A stretch of 64,000 bases of DNA from Usnea hakonensis (lineage: Eukaryota; Ascomycota; Lecanoromycetes; Lecanorales; Parmeliaceae): NCBI GenBank assembly GCA_013423325.1, contig BLJB01000207.1, forward strand, positions 1 through 64,000, written 5' to 3'. The position numbers and the translations under genes were made by a program. The number at the start of each line of letters is the position of its first letter. Within the stretch, counting starts at the first letter, position 1. The notes under the pieces are model-generated. The model worked only from the letters and a program-made list of their open reading frames with translations, made no database searches and was not told the origin of the DNA. Below, in pieces: positions 54,364 through 64,000 of this stretch.

Positions 54364-55535
54364 CTACCTCCCCACCATCCCTGCCCCCTCCCCCCTCCAA
54401 GCCAACACAGCCCTCCCATTCCCTTCCCCTCTCACACCGACACTCTCCCCTCTCACAACCACCACTTCCTCTTCTCCACCCCCAGCAGGCCAATCCCGCC
54501 ATATCTCGCAGCCCTTCCAATTCCTTCCCCCATTGACCATCCCCGCAACCCGAATTGCTTGCTGCATGTCCGCCACTTCAACTAATAGCACTTGCGCGGA
54601 CACTTGTTCGGCGATTGAGAGAAGGCGGGGGTAGAAGGTGTCGCCGGGGTCTATTGTTGTAGGAGATGTGAAAGTGTGAGTTGTGCTATTCGGGGAAGGA
54701 AAAAGTGGACAGGAAGGCACGAGCGCCATTTTAGGCTCGTAATTGCGCACGGAGCGCGATGTGGTTGTTTGGAAGGACGTGGGGGATATATACGGTGGGT
54801 TCGATACCACAATGTCCCATGTCTCTTGCCGCCACTGTTCTGCAGCACCGGTGGAATTGGCGAATATATCCCCCGTAGCAAAAGTTATTTGCGAGAGGGC
54901 GGTCACGGGGAGGAGGTTTTTGGTGGTGGTGTTGTGAGTAAGGTTTTGCCGGGCGAGGGCTGTGGCGGCGGGGGAAATGTCGATGCCGTGTAGGCGTAGG
55001 GAGGCAGTGAGGGGGGAGAGGAGCGAGTGTAGGTGTAGGGGGATGCAGCCGGTGCCGGTGCAGAGATCGAGGATGCGCAGGGGTTTGGTGGGGGTCGGGG
55101 CGAGGGAGGAGAGGAGGAGGGTTGCGAGATGGGTAGTTATGGTTTCGGTTTCGGGTCTGTGGTGGGTGAGGGGAGGAGGTTAGCTAGAAGACTTGATAAA
55201 GATGTGGCGGATTTTTATGGATTGACTGACCTTGGTATCAGAACCCCTTTCCTACATAGTATCTCTAGTGTGCCGAAGGGTTGGGTCCCGAGTATGTATT
55301 GTAAGGGCTTTCCTCTGGCTCGCTCGTGGCACAATTGGTGGAGATGCAGACGCCATGATGCTCGTGTCGGGCCTGTAGGTGTCGAAATGTCGGTGCGGTT
55401 TGCGATGGCGTGCTCGCGCAGCCAGCGGAGTTCATTGCGAGCGGAGGGAAGGTCGCGGCATGAGCGTAGGAGGAGAGGAAGGAGTGGATGTTCTGCGCGT
55501 GCACGATGAATGAGGGAGGTGGAGAGACGGGGCAT
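54364..55535 (-). CDS. Release-factor glutamine methyltransferase (HemK/MTQ1-like)
   Basis: Two exons (55231-55535, 54364-55156; intron of 74 bp) give 365 aa. The N-terminal helical domain carries ARGKPLQYILGTQPFGTLEI, typical of HemK/PrmC. After splicing, VLIPRPETET reads on to the AdoMet motif LRILDLCTGTGCIPLHL. The catalytic tetrapeptide NPPY lies in WDIVVSNPPYISP. The enzyme methylates the glutamine of the GGQ loop in class I release factors. The distribution and the basic, Ser-rich N-terminus (MPRLSTSLIHRARAEHP) suggest the mitochondrial MTQ1 type rather than the cytosolic MTQ2, which lacks the HemK N-domain. The start at 55535 is the first ATG in frame. A C-terminal Gly/Val-rich tail is coded by G-rich DNA. 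Confidence 0.85.
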
Positions 55536-56067
55536 TCATGGTCTATCAATCTCCGGGCTCGGGTTTTTAGGTTCGGCGAGGGGTCCAATTTCGGACGCTA
55601 AGATTTGCACTTACCTCGGATATTCCCGAGGCTTCGTGCCTTAATCGTCCCCTTTGAGTAAGGTACCTAGGGTGGAGCCGACCTAGAGATACCTAGGTAC
55701 CTATTAGGTATTCATGAAGATCAGTATTGACGGACACAGTGGCATTCTTTTGACGGTAATCGCCTCATGATTGAACGTACAGCCGGAGTCGTGAAAACCC
55801 ATTGCAACAAGTCGAGTATGGGCCCGAATTTGATATCTGCCAATCTTCCAGTTGTCCAGAACTTTCTGGCTAACCAATCAATAGACTGCTTGGGTCTTGG
55901 GTGCAAATACGACATTCTCTGCCCTAGCTGAATGAAGCATCTCAGAGAAGAGGCACTTCTAATTCGGACTTAATGACAGACACGCAAAAATTGACCCCAG
56001 TCTTGTCACCCTCTTGCCCTCGATTACCTGATCCATTCTATTGCTAGACCACTAACAAGTCCACGTC

Positions 56068-56280
56068 ATGCTTTCGCTTCCCCCAGAGCTTACCAAGGCT
56101 GTCTCTCAGCCTGGGGAAAATTGAACTTCCTGTGAAGAGTACGGCTGATTGCACGCACTCTTCCATAATCACACCTTGTGGGATAGAAAGGTTGCCCTGA
56201 TTGTTATCCACAGTCTTCGCAGTGCGGCACAGCTTAGGGACAATCCATCTCGGAGATTAGGTACAGTCAGTACTGAATAC
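56068..56280 (+). pseudogene. F-box-like gene remnant
   Basis: An ATG at 56068 opens MLSLPPELTKAVSQ, the classic L-P-x-E-L start of fungal F-box proteins, but it stops after 18 codons. A downstream frame (about 56150-56280) reads LFHNHTLWDRKVALIVIHSL followed by RSAAQLRDN, resembling the region that follows such an F-box. The pieces are in different frames and no C-terminal domain follows. Decay is the simplest reading; coincidence is possible because the segments are short. Confidence 0.4.
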
Positions 56281-57847
56281 TAGTGCAAGATATGGAGTAG
56301 GGCTGCTCTGACGCTTACATCAGCTTACCCTTCTAATCAGCACAAGACTGCAACATGTAAGGCCTGGGGCTCCCTTTTGCGATCCAGTGACTATACTGCA
56401 CTTCAGTCAAATGTAATTGGCCGTCTTCTTCATCAAGAGAAAGGCTCCGCAGGCCTACACTTGGCGACAGGATGACTGAGAAGAATTGAGGACGGATAAG
56501 TCGAGATTACCCTCCTCGAAAGTATAGCATCGACCGGCTGCGCCATTACAAGACACAGGCGAGGCTTGCTCGGATTTGCCGACGAACTGATCTATGCCAA
56601 GACTGCAGGCACCGCGATGGAGGAAACCATTTCCGGACCAGGATCTCAACATTTTCCGTCTCGAATCACACTCACAGAATCGACCCAGGTCATGGCAGTC
56701 CTTTCAGGTGCGCCGGTGTAATTTAGCTGCCACCGTCAGTTCTAGTCCGAGTCTTGACCTGGTTTGCCATCCGCTGGATTGTGGAGCGTCTATCCTTTGT
56801 TATCCAGGCTGATCGTAAAGATCCTTAATGTAGCTGGTCGCCATTCTCGCTTCCGTTACGGAAGTTCCGCACATATTCCGTGGCCTGGGCTTCCTCGAGC
56901 CCCCGATGACTCCAAGTATTTTACTCTCAGATTGAAAGTGGCTAAAGCTCCAAGACCAAGTGTCGTTCCTGGTACATCATATTCTATTCGCCTCTGCTCT
57001 CCAACACTTCTCGCCAGCTCTCCAGCTTCGACCTTGAAACATTTTTCTTCGCGCTGTGAGATTACAGCACATACTACCGAAAAGCAGTAACCTCAATTGA
57101 GTTGTTATTGACAATGATGGGAGCTGAGTCATAATTGATCCAAAAGTAGAGCGTTAGATATCGAGTATACATCTTTTCACTTGTCTGGAAGTCGATTATT
57201 GGCTGTCGACTGAATTTTCACTTCTTCTCGTCGATTGCCCCTTGGAAAACCTTTCCATTACGTTCACTTTGTTTGCTTTCAGCCCGCCAAGAAGTCATAA
57301 GCGCAAGACAAGAGGCTGGACGTATTAGTCGCGTCATTATTCTAGTCTCTTGGCCTTCTCAATGCCCGTGGTAAAGGAGTCTGCTGTGAGGTATGCAGTA
57401 AGACGGAGGACCTTGCCATAAGCGCATCTTATTTCTGTTCTCCATTAACTACCAGATAATTTAGGCTCCCACAGCTACCATAGTAAATTTTCGATCTGAA
57501 CGGACACTGCCGGGAGTTGTCAATACCAAGTCCCAGCGTCTTTGATATACTTCCACGATAGCTCTGTTTAAAACAGAGTATACGAGCTGACGAAGTAGGA
57601 TCGATGCAGCACTGATAAGCTAGCTTGTTCCACACCTGCTCAGAATCTTCACGTGTTTTCAGATTGCATCTCAAAATCGAATTTTTGTCCTGCCCGAGAT
57701 GCATCGCGTACTTTTCGGTACGTTTCCCTAAACGTTTCCCTAGTATGCTGGCAAGCGAACGGGACTAAGGATCAACTGTTTAATTATGGGATTCTCAGAT
57801 GGTCGAAGATCCACTTCCTGCTCACAGGTGGACCGAGGTGCGACCTA

Positions 57848-57869
57848 ACTGCCTCCGAAAGGAGGCAGT
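57848..57869. other. Perfect 9-bp stem hairpin with GAAA loop
   Basis: ACTGCCTCC (57848-57856), loop GAAA, then GGAGGCAGT (57861-57869). A GNRA-type tetraloop on a GC-rich stem would be very stable in RNA. No neighbouring gene or tRNA/snRNA feature explains it. Confidence 0.6.
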
Positions 57870-58397
57870 GAAAGTTGAAACCTCGCTTATGGCTGGCCCT
57901 CCTCAATTTGGGACCTCTTTCTCAAATTTTACATCAATGCGATGATATCAGCCGGGGCCGAAAGGACCAATACCGATGCCAAGATAGCTTGATAGGCGCC
58001 TCGGATCAATGAGATGAGCTTCTCAAATTGAGAACAGTCCGTTCAACAACCGGATGTACAAATGGTGTCACAGAGATGTCTTAGCGAGCGCCTTCTGCGG
58101 GACATCTTGTGCATCTGATGCATCTAGTCTTTGGTGTACGATTTTACGTGGCGTCCTTACTGTTTCCGATTCTGCAAGAATCGACCTTTTGGAACTATTA
58201 ATAACCATCTCCAATCTTAGGCATAATCGAGCCAAGGCAGTTTTCCTCACGTGGCAGCTGCTTACGTTTTCTTGGAGCTAGAAATGCACAGCTACAACAT
58301 ATACCACTGTAATTTCCGAGAAGAACTCACATGAAGGTAAGGCAAGCACCGATATATCTCGTCTTGTCATGGCTAACGAATCTAGCGCAGACTAAAC

Positions 58398-58429
58398 ACG
58401 CACTCAATCTCGGTTGAGATTGAGTGCGT
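58398..58429. other. Perfect 14-bp stem hairpin
   Basis: ACGCACTCAATCTC (58398-58411), loop GGTT, then GAGATTGAGTGCGT (58416-58429), with no mismatch. It lies about 500 bp upstream of the BYS1-domain gene. It may be a transcript terminator or stem, a cruciform site, or a footprint of an excised element; no evidence chooses among these. Confidence 0.65.
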
Positions 58430-58924
58430 TCAGATTCCCCTTACAGCTTTAGAATGATAGGAAGAAGATTGGGAGCGTACTCGACGTCTGTCTAGACTTG
58501 AGGTGTTGCAGCTTGGCTCGAAAACGGCTTGCAGCCTTGAGTGTCCGCATATAACTTGTGCAAACATTTAATACACAAACGTCAGACCCGTCTAGACGGC
58601 TGATAAGGACAAGCTGTGTGACATATCCTCAGCTGCCAAGCCATCGTCGCCTACACGGCCGAAAGGTAAGCCGGCGATGGAGTCTTACACTTCGAATTGA
58701 AGCAGACTTGGACAAGCTCGTCCACAACCCCTGACATCTGAACAGTATAAGAAGATGGATGTATCCCTCCCATATCTTCATCACACCTCACTCCAAACGT
58801 CCTTAGAAGAGCCAGTTGATAAAACCTTCCTTCATTCCAAGCACACAGATTATTTCCAACTATTTCTCTCTCCCGCAATTTGCACTTCCAGAGCGAATCC
58901 ACTTCTCGGTCCAATCGAACAGCA

Positions 58925-59572
58925 ATGCATTCTTTTACAACGATCGCCATTCTCAGCTCCTTAGGAAGCTTCACTCTCCCAGCCTTTGCGTCGCCAGCAG
59001 TGAACGCAGCATCACCATCCTTTATTGTTGACCCTACGGCCGTCACCGCAGCTCCAGCCGTCCCCTTTACTGGTGACGTCGTCGAACCTGGCTCTGACTC
59101 TGGCCTCGGCTCCGACAACGCCCAAACCTCCACCGGTCGAGCCACTGTACTCAACAAGTGCAATTTTCCCGTCTTTCTTTATGCCTGCAGCCAAAACCCG
59201 GCAGGTTGCACGAGGGAATCCAAGCTCGCTGCAAACGGAGGCACATATGGCGAGACTTACTTGGGCGCAAGCACTGCGGGTCGCTCTATCAAGATAGGCA
59301 CGACCTCTGGAGAGACCAACAAACCTATTCTACAGTTCGAGTACACCAATACGGGCTCAGGATCCGTCTACTATGATCTCAGTGAGGTGAATGGAAATCC
59401 TTTTGGCCGGTACGGTTTCACTTTGACCTCCAGCAATTCGGCTTGCTTCCATCAGAACTGCCCGGCCCCGGGCACTCACGATGTTTGCCCGTTCGTTTTC
59501 ACTACGCCAACAAATGGTCAGGTGAAGAACTGCCCGGTCGGTTCGTCACTTGGTGTTACCCTTTGCGGTTAG
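58925..59572 (+). CDS. Secreted BYS1-domain protein
   Basis: Intronless, 215 aa from the ATG at 58925. The frame extends 15 codons upstream, but only this start gives a signal peptide (MHSFTTIAILSSLGSFTLPA). A Ser/Ala/Pro-rich propeptide of about 70 residues follows. The mature domain begins RATVLNKCNFPVFLYACS and has the pattern PILQFEYTNTGSGSVYYDLS, then DVCPFVF..NCPVGSSLGVTLCG. This is the cysteine-containing thaumatin-like fold of BYS1 (Blastomyces yeast-phase-specific) proteins. Five or more cysteines probably pair in the secretory pathway. Function is unknown; family members are secreted small proteins of fungi, sometimes host-associated. Confidence 0.82.
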   Translation: MHSFTTIAILSSLGSFTLPAFASPAVNAASPSFIVDPTAVTAAPAVPFTGDVVEPGSDSGLGSDNAQTSTGRATVLNKCNFPVFLYACSQNPAGCTRESKLAANGGTYGETYLGASTAGRSIKIGTTSGETNKPILQFEYTNTGSGSVYYDLSEVNGNPFGRYGFTLTSSNSACFHQNCPAPGTHDVCPFVFTTPTNGQVKNCPVGSSLGVTLCG

Positions 59573-60116
59573 GATCTGCGGAGTCTGGACTGTGGTCAGA
59601 CAGACTACTCTGGTCATTTGCCGCTTCGCACCGTTCGCTTTCGAGTCGAACTGTTGCTTTGATGTCACAGGTTTTCGCATGCAAGGCATCCGTGTTGTTG
59701 AGTATGTTAGTTTTGAAGACTTTGGAATTTTGTTTTTTCGGGCTATTGTAGTGGTTACAAAACGGTCTTTACTCATCCTGTTTGTGTCATTATCGCACTG
59801 TCACTACCGCGCCAAGAAGAGAGTTGGAACAAATGTATGATAAGTGGGGTGTGTACAATCAAATTCTTTGACTTTGTGCATATGCAGTATGTCGAAATCG
59901 TATTACTGATGGTATTCACGAGTAAGAATGATACTATTGTCACATAAATACGCAAAAGACGGTGGATGTTCGGCTTGATTAAACATGTCCCTCCCCAGCA
60001 AACCTTTGGCGCTATTACCAGCTGTTTCTATCACATTTTCTACTTAATGTCCTCTATATCAAGTATAACGTAATAGATCTAACATTTCATATAGATAGAT
60101 ATCAAATGAATTCATA
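59573..60116. other. Intergenic up to the mariner-like insertion
   Basis: 3' flank of the BYS1 gene; AT-rich toward the insertion point. Short overlapping ORFs have no motif. The TA dinucleotide at 60115-60116 is the left target site of the element. Confidence 0.5.
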
Positions 60117-62246
60117 CTCGTGCAATCCAGAAGTGAGTTAGGACGCTAAAATTTTAGCGCCTTGGCAGGGTCTCCGCGCAAATATCATTGTTTACATTTA
60201 TTGTTTACCCCATAATGACTACATTTATATGGTTTTTTAATGGCTCCCCACGGTTGCGAAGTAACTCTTCAATTAAGAGTATCTATTACCACTTGTAGGC
60301 TCTTATATCATGAATCTTTTGAAGCAATTGAACGAAAAACAGGTGTAAATGCTATGACCGCAGCTGCAATTATGCGGAGAGCAATCGATAGGGCTGGGAA
60401 TAAGGATTTCAATGATGTTATGGCCTGTTTAGGTAACAATGATAGGCCTGGGGCTCCGGCACGAATAGAAGACCAATCAGATCTATCTAAATCGGTTCGG
60501 TAGGCCATTCTGAAGCACCCTCGTAGCTCTCGTGCCGAGGCTGTGGGTCAAGAGAATATCGATATCCCTAGGCCTAACAAGAAGAGGAAACGAGACGAGG
60601 ATAAACCAACTCCACTAGTATTAAAATCGCTACTTTCTCGAACCTGTCTTCAGCATACTTATAAAGACGACGATAATGGCCGTATTATTAGGAGGATCAA
60701 GCGGAGAATTGAGCCAAAAAAGCCACATTTAGGCCCAAAAGATGAAGAGAAAAGAGATGATCTCTGTGTATAGATCCTCGACGAACTAGACAAAGGGTCG
60801 ATCTTCATTGCCAGTGATAAGTGCTATCATGAGATTCATAGGGGTGACCGTAAGAGACGACGAATCTTAGTGGAGGAAGGACAACCCCCTGAGACTGTGG
60901 CTGTTGCAGAGTCCCCTGTGCAGTTCACACAAATGCACTGGGCCTGTTGCTCTACTGAACCAGGTGAGAATGGGATTGGGCCACAGTACTGCTAGCTAGC
61001 ACGTACTCTGGCCGAAAGACGTGAACTGGAGGCCGAAATTGTAGTAAAGAATCACGAATTAGAAGAAAAAATGGTAGAAAAAAGGCGTCTCGCAGGAATC
61101 CCCGGAACACTAGAGTATACTATCCTTAAGGCAAGTTAAACCCTCTCTTTTATATGGTAAATACTAACAAATCTCAGCACGAGAATCGTCAAATTGATAT
61201 TCATAATCGTCTTATCAAGGAGAAAGGCGGAGGCAAACATGGAAAGGGGCTAAAAAAACATCGAGGTCCGGAGCAAGTCTTTAAGCACATACCTCTCTTG
61301 GTCTTCAAAGGCCATGGTATTGATGCAGAGCAATACAGGGATTATATTCTATTGACTCGTCTGTACACGTACGCCGAGGAAGTCATGGCCCGGAATCCTG
61401 GTAAGAATGTGTGGGTGATCGAGGATAATGCCCCTGCCCATGTCAAAGCAGCTAAGCTTTGTGCCGAAGAAAGAGAAAGACGAGGCATAATAAAGGTCGA
61501 TTAGACACCAAACTCACCAGATCTGCATTGGATTGAGTCATTATGGGACCCTTTGAAGGATGATGTGGAGCCATATTGGCGAGAAATCAAGGGAGCAAGT
61601 AAGGCCTCCAAAGACAAGGCCCGAGAAGTACTGGAACAGGAGTGGAAATCAGCTGCAAATGTGCAACGAAATAAGCAAGTGGTAGCCCGGTGGCCAGCCA
61701 AATTGAAGCTCTGCCATTCGCTGAAAGGGAGCAACAAATTCAGAGGATAGAGACCTCTCCCCTGGAGCACCTCCCACCACCATTTTTCCACTGGAAATCC
61801 TCCACCCTCATGACACACCCGGTTACGGCCTCATGCTCCAGACGACGCTCAAGCATATCCTTCTCTTGGCCACGATTAACCCAGCCTAGGAAGGCTGTGC
61901 CGTCTAACAGAGCAACACCGGTAAGAGGGGCTTGGGAGGTGTCTGTTTGCCGAAGGGCGAATGTGACTTGATCACCGGTCTGGGGGCGACGATGATTGGT
62001 TGGGAAGTTGTTTAGTGTCCCTAAGTAGTTAGCAAAAGCATTGTAATTATTGGATTATACATACACACGAATGTAGGCATTGTTGTTGTTATATTTGATT
62101 ATGAATAGGAGAAAGTCTTCCCCAGGTAGGCCTTTCTCCCCAAAATAAGCTGTGTTTTAGGCTGATTTTGCGGGGAATGAAGCGATTTTATTGGTGGCTC
62201 TCCCGGCACTAGACTAGCGTCCTAACTCACTTCTGGATTGCACGAG
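60117..62246 (+). mobile_element. Tc1/mariner-type DNA transposon (2130 bp)
   Basis: Terminal inverted repeats of 32 bp are identical at 60117-60148 (beginning CTCGTGCAATCC) and, inverted, at 62215-62246. A TA dinucleotide flanks each side (60115-60116 and 62247-62248), the target duplication typical of Tc1/mariner. The interior carries one broken transposase gene (60240-61748) and about 470 bp of noncoding 3' DNA. Perfect ends indicate fairly recent insertion or recent end-homogenised copies, while the coding region is already damaged. Confidence 0.9.
60240..61748 (+). pseudogene. Tc1/mariner-like transposase relic with in-frame TAG stops
   Basis: The reading frame runs from MAPHGCEVTLQLRVSITT through to SLKGSNKFRG at about 61748. 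It is interrupted by in-frame TAG codons near 60500, 60770, 60993 and 61502 and by one probable intron (about 61132-61178). Recognisable parts are an N-terminal helix-turn-helix-like region, the first acidic site in FIASDKCYHEIHRG, the second in VWVIEDNAPAHVK (D-N-A-P-x-H of DDE_3 transposases), and the third in SPDLHWIESLWD. The spacing between the last two acidic residues is about 36. Each TAG is one C-to-T step from CAG (Gln), consistent with RIP. No functional transposase can be made. Confidence 0.85.
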
Positions 62247-62430
62247 TAGGTCGATTTTCTTCGAACACGCTACGTAATGTTAATTGGCACGTGACTAGCG
62301 CCATGCAGGGTCCCTTCTAACACGACCTAGCTCAGCCTTAAATTAAGGTATCCAAGACCGAACTATCAGAAATCCAAATAACTTCCATCCTCATCAACCG
62401 TGCATCCCAAACTTCGAACCTCCCCCCACC

Positions 62431-63310
62431 ATGGATCTAGTAGCCGGCATTCGCAAAGAAGGCAGCCGCGGCGGCCGCGGCGACTTCAAATGGGAAGACG
62501 TCCGCGACTCCCAGCACCGCGAAAACTACCTCGGCCACAGCCTCATGGCTCGTACGTCCCCCCTTCCCCCTCCCCCAGCCCCACCTACAACTAACAACCT
62601 CCCTCGTAAAAGCCGTCGGGCGCTGGCAAAAGAACAAAGACCTGGGCTGGTACGCCAAAGGAGACACCTCGACCGCCGCTCTCTCGGCTGCTGAAGCCCG
62701 GAAGTTGGAGATTCAAAAAATCAAGGAGGCGGAGGAGAGTGCGCTTAGTGAGGCGTTGGGGTATGGACCTACGGTGAAAACCAATGCGAATGAGACGCCG
62801 GTGGGAAGGAAGGAGGTGGAGAGGGTTGTTAGGGAGATGGCGGGTGGTGAGGAGGAGGAGGAGGNNGAGGAGGAGGAGGAGGGGGGGAAGGGTGTGGGGT
62901 TTGGAGCTTTTGGGGGGGGAATGGAAGGGGGGGAGGAAGGGGATGTTTTGGGTGGGGAGGGGCTGGAGGGGATGGGTGTGCGACAAGGGAGGACGGACGG
63001 TGAGGGTAAGAGGGAGAGAAGGAGGAGTAGGAGTCGAGAGGGGAGTAGGGAGAGGAAGTATAGGCGACATACGCGTGGTGATGAGCGCTCGCACAAACGG
63101 CATCGATCGAGGGAGAGGGATAGGCAGCAGAGGGTGCGGAGGGATGGGTCTAGAGAGAGATATGAGAGGCGGAGAGAGCGGGAGCGAAGCTATGAGAGGA
63201 GAAGAGAGGATCATCGGTCGGGGCGCCGGGGAAGGGAGCGGAGTTATTCTCCTGGATTATATAGACGGAGAGGCGGTGGGCGAGATAGAGAGTATGATTA
63301 TAGGAGATGA
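62431..63310 (+). CDS. MMTAG2-like protein (multiple-myeloma-tumour-associated protein 2 domain)
   Basis: Two exons (62431-62551, 62613-63310; intron of 61 bp) give 272 aa. Joining them restores the family signature GRGDFKWEDVRDSQHRENYL, HSLMAPVGRWQKNKDLGWYA, KGD. A helical Glu/Ala stretch (KLEIQKIKEAEESALSEALG) follows, then a Glu-rich tract containing the NN gap at 62865-62866. The tail is Arg/Ser/Glu-rich (RERRRSRSRE-type), a composition shared with splicing-associated nuclear proteins. A nuclear RNA-processing role is inferred from the tail; the family's function is poorly known. The exact length is uncertain because of the gap. Confidence 0.83.
62865..62866. other. Assembly gap (NN) in a GAG repeat
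   Basis: Two unknown bases inside a GAG-codon run of the MMTAG2-like gene. The number of Glu codons is probably collapsed or misestimated here; the frame on both sides agrees if exactly two bases are missing. Confidence 0.95.
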
Positions 63311-63819
63311 TGGAATTGAGGTTATGGTTGTGTATGGGCCTGGGTGTTTGAGTGTGGGTGAGATTGGAAGGGGGGGAGGAGGGTTGCTGCTGGAGATTGG
63401 GAGATGGATGCGCTTCCCTTCACCCCCGCCCCCTTCCCTACCCTCCCCCCTTCTTCCGCCCCACCCCTCACCTCCCCTCAGCTCCCTCCCGTACCCCCCA
63501 CCCATACAGCTCTCCCTACTCTCCGCACTACCTTATCAAACTCCCATTCTCGCGAACAAGTCTCCGGAAAGGAAAAGAATCGCGTGGGTTTTAGGCATGC
63601 GTTGATGGTGGGTGAAGGGGGAAGTTTTGGAGTATTTGGGGGAGATTTATCGGGTGGTTATTATCATCCTTGAAAACTCACTCTCACGCACCTTGAACGA
63701 ATCACGGAACGATATTAGTCTTCATTGCCTTCATCATCATTGCCGTCAAAAGACTTTGTTACTTTCCCACAAACCTGGGAGGAGGTAGGTTATATGAACG
63801 GACCAGATGACCTACACTA
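63311..63819. other. G-rich/C-rich intergenic region
   Basis: Plus-strand G-rich at 63330-63400, then C-rich at 63418-63510. All long ORFs here (for example 62784-63605 in a shifted frame) are composition artefacts. Confidence 0.5.
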
Positions 63820-64000
63820 TCATCCTTTCATAACGTAGAAGTCGTGCGTCATAAACGCGAGAGGGTTGCTAGTCTTAAAAGTCGACGAGCTTCCACAGCT
63901 AGAAATCGAGGTGAAATCGTCTTGCATCCTTCGCCTATGCCCAAAAAATGGCTCTCCATCCTGCAAAACCAAGCTATGGACCCCCCATTGTGCTATGCCC
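63820..64000 (-). CDS. Partial C-terminus of an unidentified gene
   Basis: A minus-strand frame is open from the window edge to a TGA at 63820-63822. It reads QDGEPFFGHRRRMQDDF and ends NPLAFMTHDFYVMKG. The mixture of conserved-looking aromatic and charged residues and the lack of a stop over 60 codons suggest the last exon of a gene whose main part lies beyond 64000. No family is recognised, and with this length it could be chance. Confidence 0.4.
   Translation of the reverse strand, partial: GIAQWGVHSLVLQDGEPFFGHRRRMQDDFTSISSCGSSSTFKTSNPLAFMTHDFYVMKG

Larger units (their letters stand above)
55536..58924. other. 3.4-kb gene-poor region
   Basis: It contains palindromic AGGTACCT motifs at 55660-55712, an F-box-like remnant (56068-56260) and two perfect hairpins (57848-57869, 58398-58429). 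The remaining short ORFs (55721-58281 on both strands) carry no motifs. The final ~200 bp are the promoter and leader of the BYS1 gene. Confidence 0.5.

Noticed and set aside
62591..63214. 207-aa minus ORF opposite the MMTAG2-like gene
   Set aside because: Pro/Ser/Leu-rich shadow that also crosses the NN gap.

Overview
The window is nuclear DNA of a filamentous ascomycete (Pezizomycotina). The evidence is small spliceosomal introns (about 40-110 bp, GT..AG, often with a CTAAC/CTGAC-like branch site), a STRIPAK FAR11/HAM-2 gene, fungal-only families (BYS1, FSH hydrolase, SesB-like hydrolase, PTH11-like fragment, fungal type I PKS) and an AT-rich block with the CpA-to-TpA signature of repeat-induced point mutation (RIP). 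I do not commit to a class. No rRNA, tRNA or CRISPR was recognised.

Layout. 1-4650: a RIP-destroyed transposon graveyard almost free of CpA/TpG. 5.1-17.6 kb: an N-terminally hydrophobic thioredoxin-reductase-like flavoenzyme, a secreted HExxH metallopeptidase, a hypothetical gene, a dUTPase/dCTP-deaminase-like protein, an ankyrin-repeat protein, a small Cys protein, a PTH11-like fragment and a PEBP. 17.97-18.60 kb: a 628-bp palindromic foldback element with an 8-bp target duplication. 19-24 kb: EthD protein, FSH-family serine hydrolase, vWA protein. 24-26 kb: gene-poor. 26.6-27.8 kb: a stand-alone SesB-like hydrolase.

29.2-41.7 kb looks like a compact polyketide gene cluster: an NTF2/SnoaL-like protein, a non-reducing PKS (KS-AT-PT-ACP-esterase-type TE, with neither the usual SAT domain nor a C-methyltransferase), a divergent cytochrome P450 sharing an 894-bp promoter region, a broken conserved gene and a FAD monooxygenase with a C-terminal hydrophobic segment. 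A likely logic (inference): the PKS makes an aromatic polyketide released by its hydrolase domain, and the P450 and FAD enzymes oxidise it. The NTF2-like protein could act as cyclase, dehydratase or decarboxylase.

42-55.6 kb is housekeeping: AIM32 and a CYC2-like mitochondrial flavoprotein (convergent), a MUP1-type amino-acid permease, a kinase-HAD-phosphoribosyltransferase fusion, FAR11, and a HemK/MTQ1-type glutamine methyltransferase. 55.6-58.9 kb is gene-poor, with an F-box-like remnant and two perfect hairpins. Then come a secreted BYS1-domain protein, a TA-flanked Tc1/mariner element with perfect 32-bp inverted ends and a transposase broken by TAG stops, an MMTAG2-like protein, and the C-terminus of a gene leaving the window. 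Most multi-exon models were rebuilt by hand; summed exon lengths were checked to be multiples of three. The window has two NN gaps (18664-18665, 62865-62866).
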